Part shown: piece after piece, positions 42,128 through 52,200 of the stretch
Position numbering within the stretch: the stretch's first letter is position 1
Layout: each line of letters opens with the position of its first letter
Source: Ignavibacteriales bacterium UBA1304
GTDB lineage: Bacteria > Bacteroidota > Ignavibacteria > Ignavibacteriales > Ignavibacteriaceae
Direction: 5' to 3'
DNA length: 52,274 nucleotides
Assembly (NCBI GenBank): GCA_002307295.1
Contig: DBTY01000013.1
Location: forward strand, 1 to 52,274
Position numbers and translations under genes: made by a program
The notes under the pieces: model-generated
What the model was told of the DNA's origin: nothing
The model's database searches: none
The model's input: the letters and a program-made list of their open reading frames with translations, nothing else

Positions 42128-42414
42128 TGAACGATCTTCTGAAGAACATGCCATTTGGGCAGGGTGGCAAAATGTATGCAATCCTGCCTGGATATGGCGA
42201 CAAACAAATTGAGATAATATTCCAAGACCAGTATGAAGCGGCAAAACTTGCAGATATGCTTTTTGACGAAACGGCGCCGCAGGCCACAATAGACGAAGAA
42301 ATTGCAGAGATGTTAAAGCAGAATGATCTAATAAAAATAAATAACAAAATATATAAAGTGTCGTCAAAACAACCGGACGGCGAAGGTTTAACAGTAATAA
42401 TATTAAAGAAATAA
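42127..42414 (+). CDS. Probable head-tail connector protein
   Basis: The 95-residue protein (LLKNMPFGQGGKMYAILPGYGDKQIEIIFQDQYEAAKLADMLF, ending with a strand KINNKIYKVSSKQPDGEGLTVIILKK) has no certain family. Its size, its C-terminal strand pattern (an element like Y-V-x-S-x-Q-P-D-G-E-G-x-T) and its place after the capsid gene fit a lambda FII-like connector. The C-terminal part resembles the head-tail joining strand seen in that group. Confidence 0.65.
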   Translation: MNDLLKNMPFGQGGKMYAILPGYGDKQIEIIFQDQYEAAKLADMLFDETAPQATIDEEIAEMLKQNDLIKINNKIYKVSSKQPDGEGLTVIILKK

Positions 42415-42415
42415 A

Positions 42416-43123
42416 ATGGCATTAACATTACACGAAGCATATATACTTGAGCTCCGGCAAAAGATAAAACAAATAAGAAAAGACCAGGGTTATAAAACCG
42501 ACGCCGGCGAAGTTGTTAGTATCTGGAATGATGAAAAAATTCCGGAAGAAATAACATCAATGATAAATATATATGACGATCCGGCTTCAAATAGCTCGTT
42601 GGATAGTTCATATGACACGCCTCAATTCAATGTCTATTTCTTTATCGTTTCCCGCTATGGCAAAGATAAAGATGAAATGCTACACTATTTACGCGAAGCC
42701 TTAGCGGATGTTAAATATGTGCTTGGTAAAAACAGAAGATACTTTGAACAACGCTATAAAGGCAAAACATTCCGGATAAAAGAATGCGGAATTGACGACA
42801 TGGTTGAAGCGCCTGAACTATTAGGAGCTGCGCATGTAACATTGTTAGCAGATTATTACGAAGCCGCTTTTGGCATAGGTCCAGATTTCCAATATGTGTT
42901 GCCGGCATTCTTCAAAACAGATATTGAACTGATTGGGGATAAAGACGAAATGAATTGTGAATATTACCTTCCTGAAGATATTATAGAGATGACAGACGAA
43001 ATAATATTTAACGGGGCGGTATTATCAAGAGGCGCGGGATACTCAATTGAAGCGCGCAAGATAGTTGTGGCAAGCGCGCCAAATAGAGACGATATACTAA
43101 TTGCAAATTATATCAAGGCTTAA
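42416..43123 (+). CDS. Probable tail-terminator-like protein
   Basis: The 235-residue protein has an N-terminal alpha/beta region (LRQKIKQIRKDQGYKTDAGEVVSIWNDEKIPEEITSMINIYDD; FNVYFFIVSRYGKDKDEMLHYLREALADVKYVL). That order (helix, YKT-aG-V, then strand and DV-K-VL helix) resembles tail terminators of siphoviruses. The C-terminal part (TDIELIGDKDEMNCEY and after) may be an extra domain. Its place between the connectors and the tail block agrees. The family name is inference. Confidence 0.65.
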   Translation: MALTLHEAYILELRQKIKQIRKDQGYKTDAGEVVSIWNDEKIPEEITSMINIYDDPASNSSLDSSYDTPQFNVYFFIVSRYGKDKDEMLHYLREALADVKYVLGKNRRYFEQRYKGKTFRIKECGIDDMVEAPELLGAAHVTLLADYYEAAFGIGPDFQYVLPAFFKTDIELIGDKDEMNCEYYLPEDIIEMTDEIIFNGAVLSRGAGYSIEARKIVVASAPNRDDILIANYIKA

Positions 43124-43125
43124 TT

Positions 43126-43413
43126 ATGTCAGATAAATTTAAAGATGAAATGGAAACGCGCGGAGTTCGGATAATTACGAACACGCAGTTAATCTGGACC
43201 ATACTTATTTACATCGCGGCGATTGTGTTTGCGTTTGGCGCAACATATAACGCGTTTGGAAATTTAGAAAAACGCGTAACTGACATTGAGCAACATGGCG
43301 TAACGCGCGATGACGGCGACAAAAAGACTTTAAGAATAATGTACGAACTTCAATTAAATCTAAAGTCATTAATGAAAAAACAAAATGTAGATTACCAACA
43401 AATAACGGAGTAA
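43126..43413 (+). CDS. Single-helix membrane protein, possible holin or spanin part
   Basis: The 95-residue protein has one membrane helix (LIWTILIYIAAIVFAFGATY) and a charged coiled-coil C-terminus (NLEKRVTDIEQHGVTRDDGDKKTLRIMYELQLNLKSLMKK). The next genes encode a hydrolase and a second small membrane protein, so it is likely to belong to the lysis cassette. Holin and inner-membrane spanin are both possible. Confidence 0.65.
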   Translation: MSDKFKDEMETRGVRIITNTQLIWTILIYIAAIVFAFGATYNAFGNLEKRVTDIEQHGVTRDDGDKKTLRIMYELQLNLKSLMKKQNVDYQQITE

Positions 43414-43416
43414 TCA

Positions 43417-43890
43417 ATGCCAGATGAAATTGATAGAAATTTAATAAATGATTTTCTTAATCTGCCAGTACAACCGGCGGAAAAGATACCAACGCCATCA
43501 ATGGGTGGCACAATAAAAACAACAATGGAAGGAGTAGAGAAAATGCCAGAAAATAAAGAAGGAATTGATGGAGTAGTCGGCGTAGTAAAGTTTGCCGTAT
43601 CAACCGCTAAAGCTATAAAAAATTCGTTAGCAGATGACGGTAAAATAACGATAGCTGATTCGCTTAATTTTGCAGATCCAATTATGAAACTGCCTGCTGC
43701 AATTTCAGGGATCAGCAAGATTCCTGCTGAGTTGAAAGATACTATTACTGATGACGAAAAAGCTCAGATAATCGAAGTCATAAAAGATTCAGGCGTGCTT
43801 CCTGATAAAGCAGAGGCAATTGCAGAAAAAGCTATTGCTATTACGCTTGACATTAAAGCATTCGTTTTTGATAACTTCATCAACGGCTAA
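43417..43890 (+). CDS. Lysis-region protein of unknown role
   Basis: The 157-residue protein has a low-complexity N-terminus and a helical domain (DGKITIADSLNFADPIMKLPAAISGISKIPAELKDTITDDEKAQIIEVIKDS). The DGK-I-x-D-x-L and ISGISKIPAELKDxTxxE pattern recurs in small proteins next to phage lysis genes, though I know no function. It is three bases after the membrane protein and three before the hydrolase. Confidence 0.7.
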   Translation: MPDEIDRNLINDFLNLPVQPAEKIPTPSMGGTIKTTMEGVEKMPENKEGIDGVVGVVKFAVSTAKAIKNSLADDGKITIADSLNFADPIMKLPAAISGISKIPAELKDTITDDEKAQIIEVIKDSGVLPDKAEAIAEKAIAITLDIKAFVFDNFING

Positions 43891-43893
43891 TAA

Positions 43894-44373
43894 ATGAAAA
43901 CATTTGCAGAATTCGCCGCGGCAATGCGGCAGCAGGAAAGCGGCAATGATTACAACGCCGTGAACAAGTTCGGATATCTGGGGGCTTACCAGTTTGGTAA
44001 GCCCCGCCTATACGACCTTGGATATAGCATAGACGGTTTCGCCCCGGCTAATCGAACAAAAAGAATAATTATAGCGAAAGACTATTTTTTAAGCAAACCT
44101 GAATTACAGGATGTCTTATTTGAACAGCATTGCAGAATCTGGCGTAATTATGTTACGTCAAGATATGCGGGGGAATTTGGAACTGTGATAAAAGGGGTTA
44201 CGATTACAATATCCGGCATGGTAGCAGGCATACATTTGCTTGGTCTTGGCAACAAAAAAAATCCAGGTCTTGTGCAATTTCTAAATGAAGGCATAATAGG
44301 CAAAGATGGCAACAAAACGCCGATTACTGAATATATAAAAAAATTTGCAGACTATGATATGAGCACAATATGA
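43894..44373 (+). CDS. Phage peptidoglycan hydrolase
   Basis: The 159-residue protein starts AEFAAAMRQQESGNDYNAVNKFGYLGAYQFGKPRLYDLGY, the catalytic motif of a transglycosylase/lysozyme-like fold with catalytic Glu15. The N-x-x-G-Y-x-G-x-Y-Q-x-G pattern is typical of phage endolysins. A MVAGIHLLGLG helix follows later. It has no signal peptide, so it needs a holin to reach the wall. A small membrane protein follows with a four-base overlap. Confidence 0.88.
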   Translation: MKTFAEFAAAMRQQESGNDYNAVNKFGYLGAYQFGKPRLYDLGYSIDGFAPANRTKRIIIAKDYFLSKPELQDVLFEQHCRIWRNYVTSRYAGEFGTVIKGVTITISGMVAGIHLLGLGNKKNPGLVQFLNEGIIGKDGNKTPITEYIKKFADYDMSTI

Positions 44374-44633
44374 CGAATGAAGAAAATAAAATACCCTGGT
44401 ATAAACGCAAAGAAATAATTGGCGCCGCGTTAACTGTCGTTTCTGCGGGCTTAAAGCAATTTGAGACGTATACAGTTGCCTATAAAGTTGGATTTGTAAT
44501 AGGCATAGGCTTAACAGCTTATGGGCTTAAAAAAGGTTATCAGGCAGATAATCTTCCTTCTGGGTTATCGGATGCAATGGATAAAATTCCTAACACAATT
44601 ACAGGTGTTAGAGGCATAAACAAAGTTTTATAA
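44370..44633 (+). CDS. Probable holin
   Basis: The 87-residue protein has two hydrophobic segments (IIGAALTVVSAGLKQF and VGFVIGIGLTAYGLKKGY) separated by a short loop, with a polar tail. It overlaps the hydrolase gene by four bases. Size, layout and neighbours fit a small holin or antiholin. Sequence similarity to a named holin family is not apparent to me. Confidence 0.68.
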   Translation: MTNEENKIPWYKRKEIIGAALTVVSAGLKQFETYTVAYKVGFVIGIGLTAYGLKKGYQADNLPSGLSDAMDKIPNTITGVRGINKVL

Positions 44634-44654
44634 AAATAAACAACGGAGTTAAAA

Positions 44655-45578
44655 ATGGAAATATCCCCAAGAGTACATGAAATTTATATGGCGTCCGGCG
44701 CCGCGGCTTTTCCGTCTACGCCTGCTACTGGCGTTATTGCAGCTGGTTTTAGAAACGCGCCGTCTATTACTATAGAACCGTTCAATCCAATTACGGATGA
44801 CCGTGGAAGAAAAAAAGTACAATTTGAAAATTTCAAACTTGAGCTGCCAAGTCTTGAACTGGATAAAGCTAAATTAACAAATGCTATTGCTTTTCTAAAA
44901 GCAGGCGGAGTAAGCTGTAAAGTAGTATGCGCAGGCGTAACGCAAAATAGTCCGAATTATCTATCGGATGGGGGAATCTTCTCTTTTGAACTATTAAAAG
45001 CTTTAGGGATAGATTTTGAAATATCAATTACGCAAAAAGAACAGTGGATTAAATTTACGCTGGAAAGGGCATACAAACAATCAGACGCCTTAACGCTAAT
45101 CACCTCGTCCAAGACTAACACATTGCCTAATGTTTTCAATATCCCGATGGAAAATTATGCAGGCATTCCTTCCGGCTTTACGCTGCCAAATTTCGGAAGT
45201 ATTACAATATCTGAATTAAGACTTTCTGATTATAAGCTTAATATAAAAACTAAATCAAATAAAGGAGCATATAATCAATCATCTGTTCACGGTTTTGACG
45301 TAACGCTTGAGGGCGCTATAAGAGGCGCAAACCCGGATGAAATTGCAACTTTCTTAACCGGCGAAGTTTGCCCGGATATTAACGTGCCTATCCTTACCGA
45401 TGCGACATATAATTTAACGTTAAAACAAGGCGGTCTAACTGCCACTGGCAAGTTTACAAACGATAACGATAAACGCGAAGCGACCGTATCAATTACGGGT
45501 AATTACGATCTTCCTCTTGTTGATGCAACTGGCAGCAATATTATTTTTAATTCACAAATAATTGTGGAGCATGAATAA
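44655..45578 (+). CDS. Probable major tail tube protein
   Basis: The 307-residue protein is beta-rich and soluble with no membrane segments. It contains LSDYKLNIKTKSNKGAYNQSSVHGFDVTLEGAIRG and later VPILTDATYNLTLKQGGLTATGKFTNDNDKREATVSITGNYDLPLV, with the two-sheet rhythm of tail tube or tail-sheath-like barrels. Its place right before the two chaperone-like genes and the tape measure is the usual position of the tail tube gene. The C-terminal part resembles an Ig-like insertion. The name rests mostly on position. Confidence 0.7.
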   Translation: MEISPRVHEIYMASGAAAFPSTPATGVIAAGFRNAPSITIEPFNPITDDRGRKKVQFENFKLELPSLELDKAKLTNAIAFLKAGGVSCKVVCAGVTQNSPNYLSDGGIFSFELLKALGIDFEISITQKEQWIKFTLERAYKQSDALTLITSSKTNTLPNVFNIPMENYAGIPSGFTLPNFGSITISELRLSDYKLNIKTKSNKGAYNQSSVHGFDVTLEGAIRGANPDEIATFLTGEVCPDINVPILTDATYNLTLKQGGLTATGKFTNDNDKREATVSITGNYDLPLVDATGSNIIFNSQIIVEHE

Positions 45579-45988
45579 TGAATACATATAAAATAAACGG
45601 AAAAGAATTTACGATTAACGAATTGACTGTTGCAGAGATGGAAGAAGTATTATCTCTTATCGGCCAACTTGAAATGAGCGGGCTATCTGTAAAACGGGTT
45701 GGCGAAGGCGATGCGAAAAGAATTGAACTGAGTTTTAATATTATGCAGATATTAAAATCAACCTCTGCATTTATTGGCATGTCCGGCGCGATAAAAAGAC
45801 TGCTTGCAATTGCCCTAACGGACGAAGCTGGCAATAAAGAGACAATAGAGTTCTTTGCAAAAGCTAAAAGAAGCGAGGTTATGGAAGCGTTAAAAGATTT
45901 TTTATCTGGCGAGGGGAACGCGATCTTTACTGGGATTGGGGATTTACTCCCCTTCATCACAGGGAAAAATTGGCTTCAGAAAAATTAA
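45578..45988 (+). CDS. Tail assembly chaperone (G-like)
   Basis: The 136-residue protein (YKINGKEFTINELTVAEMEEVLSLIGQLEMSG; SAFIGMSGAIKRLLAIALTDEAGN) has the alpha-rich form and position of the lambda G-type chaperone. It starts on the last base of the tube gene stop (TAATG). Its end overlaps a shorter frame by 19 bases in the -1 frame relative to it. That is the usual arrangement for a chaperone pair that may be made by frameshift. Confidence 0.75.
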   Translation: MNTYKINGKEFTINELTVAEMEEVLSLIGQLEMSGLSVKRVGEGDAKRIELSFNIMQILKSTSAFIGMSGAIKRLLAIALTDEAGNKETIEFFAKAKRSEVMEALKDFLSGEGNAIFTGIGDLLPFITGKNWLQKN

Positions 45989-46212
45989 AGGATCTACAAG
46001 GCTATAAAGCAGAAGAATATGAAGCGGATATAAACTCGACCAAAATCGAGTCTCTTATCTATGAATTATCGGAACACGATATATCGAAAATTGAAATAAT
46101 AAAAAAAACAAGCTACGAAATTGCTATGACGTATTTGTATAAGCGTAGAATTGGACGATTAAATGAGCTTTTAGATAGCATTGCAAGTTTTGAATCAATG
46201 AAAAAAAAGTGA
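45970..46212 (+). CDS. Second tail chaperone frame (T-like)
   Basis: This 80-residue frame (ASEKLKDLQGYKAEEYEADINSTKIESLIYELSEHDISKIEIIKKTSYEIAMTYLYKRRIGRLNELLDSI) continues the -1 frame after the G-like gene; that frame is open from 45868. In lambda-like phages the T part is made as a fusion by -1 slippage. I see no canonical X-XXY-YYZ heptamer in the correct frame. A TTG at 45970 has an AGGG site five bases before it, so independent start is also possible. Confidence 0.65.
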   Translation: MASEKLKDLQGYKAEEYEADINSTKIESLIYELSEHDISKIEIIKKTSYEIAMTYLYKRRIGRLNELLDSIASFESMKKK

Positions 46213-46219
46213 GAATATT

Positions 46220-49200
46220 ATGGCGGATAAAGAAATAAAAATAACATTAGTAGTTGACGGAAAGGAGGTTACCGCAACGTTGGCCAACGCTGATGATTTT
46301 ATTGCCAAAATATCAAAACATCAGGCGGACGCAAACGAAAAATTCAGCCAGTGGGGAAACGTTATAACCGGCATCAATCAGGGGATGGAAAGACTTGAAG
46401 CGACTGCAAGTAAATTATTCAGTATTGTAAGCGAAGGCGCGCAATTTGAAGTACTGAGTCAGAATTTTCAGGGTACTACGCAAGAATTGGAACTACTAAA
46501 AAAAGCTACTGCCGGGACAGTTGACGAAGGCAGCTTAATGAAGCTTTCAAGCCAGGCAAGCGATCTTGGCGTATCTATGAAAAACCAGGCGCTGGCATTT
46601 AGTTACGCTGAAGACCGGGCTGATAAATATGGCGGCTCGGTTGAAGAGAATTTTCAAAAAATTGTAGCGGCTTCTGAAGGAAGGACCAAAGGGCTATATC
46701 AGGTTGGTATACAGGCGCAGGTGTTTAATGAAATTGTGAAGCAATCAGTTAAACAGCTTGGCGGCGAAACTGAGGAAACAAAAAATAATAACGGCGAGCG
46801 CGAACTTACTATAAAAGGTCTTGACGCCGAGACGCAAAAGAGAATTCGTATTGACGCTGTTATTAAGGCCGCAGGCGTTACAATGGACGACGTTAATAAC
46901 AAGCAGAAGGACAGTAAGGATAGGCTCGAAAGTCTTACTGTGGCAATTAAGGAATCTGAAATTAGCGTTGGAAGATTTGTAGCGGACGGAATTGTTCCTC
47001 TTATTTCTGCTTTGCAGGATGGCGGCCCGGTTACAAGCGGATTTACCACAATTGTAATTGGAGTCGGCTCGGCTTGCATGCAAATTATTCCAGTTGTATC
47101 GCAACTTGCAATTACAAAAAAAATATTATTTACTGCGACAACCGAAGCGACTATAGCAGAGGCAGGATTTGGCAGTACGCTTATTGGCGTATTAGGCCCT
47201 ATCGCTTTAGCCGCAGCCGGTTTGCTAATCCTGGAACAGCGGATTAAACAAATTAACGAGCAGACAAGGCAGAACACGCTTAAAACGTGGGTGGAAGAAG
47301 CAAAAGATTCTGTATCGAAAATGAATAAGGGGCAGTTAGACTGGACTATTAACGATAATAGCAAAGAGATAGAAAATTACGAAAAGAAAAAAGAGGAATT
47401 GCAAAAAAAAATAGATGCGTCAAGAAAAACGACTACCAACAAGGCTTATAATCCTGGGTTAAACACATATACAACATCCGTTACAGTCGAAGATACTGAA
47501 GAAACAAAACGGTTGCAAAATGAACTAAAAAGTTATGACGATCTTATTTCGAAAAATAAACAAGTAAACCAGGCGGCAAAAGAACGTATAGATACTCTGA
47601 AAAGAGAAAAGGACGTAGCAGGGAAGCCGAAAGAAAAAGCAGACAAGAATAAAGCGGCTCTTGATGAAAACGACGCTGCTAAATTAGCTGAATTATCGAA
47701 AGTTGATAGAACTCAAAACGAGACAGAAGTACAAGAAAAAATACTTGAAATTGAAAAGAAATACGCCGTAAAGCGCGCAGATATTGAAGGGAAAACAACC
47801 GCAGAAAAAAAAGCGGGCGAAAATAAAGCTAACGAAGAGTATAATAATAAACTTGCAGAATTAAACGCAAAGAAAAATAAAGAGGATAAGGACGCAACAA
47901 AAGAAGTTATTGAATTTGGCTGGGCTATGAAGCAGAAAGACCTTGAATATTTGAAAGCGACTGATCTACAAATATTAGAGGCTAAGAAAAAATATCAGGC
48001 AAGCGTAAAAGATTTATATAAACAGGATAGTAAGGAATATATAAAAGCGCAGCAGGAAATTGAGTTAACAGATAAAGAAATTACGCAGGCAAAAAATGAA
48101 GAACAGGAAAAAAGAAAAAACGTTGCAAGCGAAATATTTTTTCAGCAAATAGAAAATGATTCAGCAGGTAATGAAGCCGAACTAAAAGATATTGAGCTTA
48201 AGAAAAAAGTCAGGGAAGAAGAAAAAAAAATATGGGATGACAGAACATTAACTGAAGCGGAGAAAATACAGCTGCTACAAGAGATGTGGCGCAATTACGA
48301 TAACGAACGGCTGAAAAATGGAAAAGAAGCAAGCGAAAAATCCAAAGAGCAAATTGAGCAGTCTATAAGCAATATAATTAGTAATACACAAAATGCTTCT
48401 GGAGCTTTAGGCGACGCTATATATAATAACGCAAAGAAAGAAGCTGAAAGTTACAAGACTACAGAAAAAGCAAAAATGGAAAGCGACCGGAAAACGGCGC
48501 TTAGCCATGCAAAAACTCAGGCGCAAAAAGATAAAATTAATGAAGAATACGATGCTAAAGAAGCCGCCATGGAAGATGCGGCAGATAAAAGAGCGCGTGA
48601 AAAAGCTAAGGCCTGGTATACTGTGCAGAAAGCAGCAAACATTGCACAGGCAATTGACAATACATATGTAGGCGCAACAAAAGTATTAACAGATGGGATT
48701 TGGGGCATTCTGGAAATGGGCACAATAATAGCCGCCGGTATGGCGCAGGTTGCCGCTATTATAGCAACTCCATTGCCTGGTTTCAGAGAGGGAATAATTA
48801 GTATTGTTGGACCCGGCACAGAAACAAGCGACAGCATTCCTGCGCATCTTAGCAAGGGGGAAAGCGTTATTAACGCAGAGAGCACAAAGGGATCCGCGGA
48901 ACTTTTATACCTGATTAACGAAAACCCGGAATACGGAAAAAGTTTAAATGATTTAATATTTCACGGAATAGGCGAAAGAAGATCCGCAGGCTATGTTGAT
49001 ATGCGCTCGTCGGCAAAAGTTTCTTCTGCGGCGGCATCTGCAAAAGCTATGGTTGAAAGAGCGTCAAACGAATCGCTGCTAAATGAAATTAGGGCTATGA
49101 ATGATAATGTTAATAAGCTAAATCAAAAGTTTAGCGAAGTTCACAAATCTCTTGAAGATTATAATAAACGCCCTATCCAAATGAGCGAAAAATTAGCTAA

Positions 49201-49249
49201 GAGCGCTTACGTATCTGGCAAGCAGCAAATAAGCAGGAGCAAATTATAA
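46220..49249 (+). CDS. Tape measure protein
   Basis: The 1009-residue protein is long, mostly helical and alternates coiled coils with hydrophobic segments (around residues 270-335 and 835-865). The N-terminal part has the tape-measure pattern KISKHQADANEKFSQWGNVITGINQGMERLEATASKLF and EGAQFEVLSQNFQGTTQELELLKKATAGTVDEGSLMKLSSQASDLGVSM. Near the end lies SDSIPAHLSKGESVINAES, a common tape-measure motif. The protein sets tail length. At about 0.15 nm per residue it predicts a tail of about 150 nm. Its stop overlaps the next start. Confidence 0.92.
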   Translation: MADKEIKITLVVDGKEVTATLANADDFIAKISKHQADANEKFSQWGNVITGINQGMERLEATASKLFSIVSEGAQFEVLSQNFQGTTQELELLKKATAGTVDEGSLMKLSSQASDLGVSMKNQALAFSYAEDRADKYGGSVEENFQKIVAASEGRTKGLYQVGIQAQVFNEIVKQSVKQLGGETEETKNNNGERELTIKGLDAETQKRIRIDAVIKAAGVTMDDVNNKQKDSKDRLESLTVAIKESEISVGRFVADGIVPLISALQDGGPVTSGFTTIVIGVGSACMQIIPVVSQLAITKKILFTATTEATIAEAGFGSTLIGVLGPIALAAAGLLILEQRIKQINEQTRQNTLKTWVEEAKDSVSKMNKGQLDWTINDNSKEIENYEKKKEELQKKIDASRKTTTNKAYNPGLNTYTTSVTVEDTEETKRLQNELKSYDDLISKNKQVNQAAKERIDTLKREKDVAGKPKEKADKNKAALDENDAAKLAELSKVDRTQNETEVQEKILEIEKKYAVKRADIEGKTTAEKKAGENKANEEYNNKLAELNAKKNKEDKDATKEVIEFGWAMKQKDLEYLKATDLQILEAKKKYQASVKDLYKQDSKEYIKAQQEIELTDKEITQAKNEEQEKRKNVASEIFFQQIENDSAGNEAELKDIELKKKVREEEKKIWDDRTLTEAEKIQLLQEMWRNYDNERLKNGKEASEKSKEQIEQSISNIISNTQNASGALGDAIYNNAKKEAESYKTTEKAKMESDRKTALSHAKTQAQKDKINEEYDAKEAAMEDAADKRAREKAKAWYTVQKAANIAQAIDNTYVGATKVLTDGIWGILEMGTIIAAGMAQVAAIIATPLPGFREGIISIVGPGTETSDSIPAHLSKGESVINAESTKGSAELLYLINENPEYGKSLNDLIFHGIGERRSAGYVDMRSSAKVSSAAASAKAMVERASNESLLNEIRAMNDNVNKLNQKFSEVHKSLEDYNKRPIQMSEKLAKSAYVSGKQQISRSKL

Positions 49250-52200
49250 TGCAGGACGTTATACTATATCGGGAGTACTCAGATTATGACAACACCGTGA
49301 CAGGAGCTGCGAACAGTAAGCTATTGTCCGGGGAAGACACTAATTTTACATCGTTATGCGTGGGCGTTGAACTTGTAATAGACGATTACGGAAGCGTAGG
49401 CAGAATACAAACAATTCTATCTGACACTTCTTTAGTACTCGAAAATAAATTAACTTCTTCATTTACAGGCAAAAAATATTATGTCGATCTGACTTTATTC
49501 AAATCAAGCGTTGCGGAAATAAGCAAGAAACTTGAGAGCGAAACCAAAGGAGAGGCAAGCGTTATAACCCTTGACAGCGTTAATATGGAATTTTACATGG
49601 GCGATATAATTGTAGCAGGTTTTACTATTGCAAATCCTGTTGCAAAATTATTTTCTGATATTTCATCAAAGAGACGATGTGTAATAAAAAAAATAGCTCA
49701 GGCAAAATTAAATAAATATTCTATTGACGAAGTAAGCGAATTTGAAGGGGTTGTTGATTTTTCTACTATAAAAAAAACTTCCATAATTGATGAGAATGGC
49801 GAGCAAGTTCTCTCTACTAATTTTGACGTGCTAGATAAATTATCAGCTCTTTCAATACTTCAAAACGAATTACAGCGAGGTGATAGTTTTGATGCATTAG
49901 CCGAAAGAGGACCGTCTAATGCAACAAGCGTATTCTGGATCGCTGGCTACAATGCCGATCTTGGCGGGGCTGGAACAATCCTGCGTGTTATAGACGTTCA
50001 AAATCCTAAATTTATAACGCAGACGCAAACATTAGTTTTAGCGGGGGAAACCATTCGACTAGGCGACAATAAATATTTTGTTCAGCATTCTGCATTAATA
50101 CATGAAACGTTAACCGGGGGGACAGATCAATATGAAATATATTCTACATTTGTAAAATTAACTGAATCATCCTCCAACACCGCATTTCAACCGGATAGCG
50201 CCGTGCATCTGATTTGCTGGGTAAAAGAATATCTTGGGCAGGACTTGAGCTCAATTGTAGAATATGATAGCAACAACAATATTCAACGATTTAACGGGCT
50301 TGGATTTATTGCTGCAATGATAAAAAAACAGTGGCCTGATGCAGTATTGATAAATAAAAGCGGTTACGAATCATTACCATTACCGTTGTTTTACTTTGAT
50401 AAATTAATAGACGAATATCCATTTGGCAAGGAAACTCTTGAAGCGTTATCGTTTCTTGCTGAAACAAATGGATGTTATTTATACCAGGGGGATGGCGACA
50501 ACTTTATTTTACAAGGCAAAGCTAATTATGATAATGCAAACCCTGCTTTAGATATAATTATATCAAAGCAGTATATAAAGGCAAATGAATATTCCGCATT
50601 TTGGGATAAATTAGCCGACGCCGTTGAATTAAATGTTACCGGCTGGCAGGATGATATAACAGGCAAAGGCTACGCTGTTAAGCGCGAAGGGATTAAGCCG
50701 CGCAATAAAATGGCAAAAGATGTATTTGTTGATATAAGGGGACTTAACGATAACGGTATTACAATAAATAGCGACGGTTCTCTTACAGATCCCACTGTCA
50801 CGGATAACGGCCAGGAAGAAATATTAAACCATTATGGCAATATAAAAGCTGACGAAGTTCTTGACTTCTACGGCAAACGCCATATATTTTATGAGATTGT
50901 GTTTAATAGCATAACATGGGAAATGCGGCAATGGAGTTTAATGAATATTTTCAGGCATGTAGAGCAACCTGAATTTGCAGGCGACGCAAACAATGGAAGA
51001 TATTTTCCAACGGCAATAAAAATTGACGACACTAATAATACATTAACGCTTGAGCTTGTAAGCATTTCAAGAATAGTATATGACTCTGCAACAATATTAA
51101 ACACGTCTACTGACGATACAACGAGTTCGTCATCGTCAAGTTCGTCATCGTCAGGATCGTCGTCGTCAGGCGGTGGGACTACAGTAACGGTAGAGGGCCG
51201 TTATTTAATAAAAAATATAAGTTCAAATTATTCGCTTACGCTTCAAGAAAATATGATATTGTGTAATGCTTCTACTGGCAGCATACAGATAACGCTTCCC
51301 TCAGGCGTAAAATATAAAAACGTAGAATATCTTATTTCCAAAACAGATCAGAGTTCTAATTCCGTGACTATCCTAGGAACGTGCGGCGGGATTGCCAATC
51401 CTGTATTATATAATCAGTATCAGCAAATACTAATAAAATATGACGGGTCCCTCTGGGTTGTCATTGACGAACTTTCATATTTTAGGGAATCAAGTGATTT
51501 GCCTTATGGAAATATTTCACCTCTTTTCAAAAATGAAAAAATATTTCATACAACCGGCAAAACGTGGTATAGAAGCGTTGGTCTGCTTAATACGGACTGG
51601 GTCAGGGAAACATCGGCGCATAAAAGTATAACTACAGTTAATCCTAACGGTTCTTTATCGCCTGATTATATTATGCAGGAACTTCTTGCAACGCCTCAGA
51701 ATGCCGAAACAGTTTTATGGAAAGCTATTGGTACGGCTAATACTAATTGGGCGAGGCTTATATATGGCATTAACGCCGATATACCTTTAGCCCCGCTTCC
51801 AGGCGGCGTTGTGAAAGTAAGAAAATACGGCGCGACTGATGAAAGCGAAATACAGATGTCGCATGACGGCGCAAATGGAATTATTGAATCGAAGAAAGGG
51901 GATCTGCGTCTGAAGGGGCTTACGGATGATGCAGGTAATAAATACTGGAACACATCAAATCATCCAGACACAGTACATGGCTACGGACTTGATTATGATT
52001 TGATACATTTTTTGAATTCGCAAACTGCGACTTTCCATATACAAGTTGACGAGGCAGTCGATGCAACAAGCGCAGCGCAACTTGACGGACATGCAGCAAG
52101 CGAATTCTGGCGTACAGACAATCACCCCACGACTGCATCCGGATATGGACTGACTGACGTTCTTACGACTGGTTGGTTTGCTGAAACAAATTTTTGGGAA

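Noticed and set aside
45964..45985. Canonical -1 slippery heptamer GGGAAAA
   Set aside because: The heptamer is present at 45962-45968, but its codons do not line up with the frame of the upstream gene, so tandem slippage there is not expected.
46699..47364. 221-residue minus-strand frame in the tape measure gene
   Set aside because: Opposite to a strongly supported gene. The product is Ser/Ile/Val-rich in the way typical of antisense frames.
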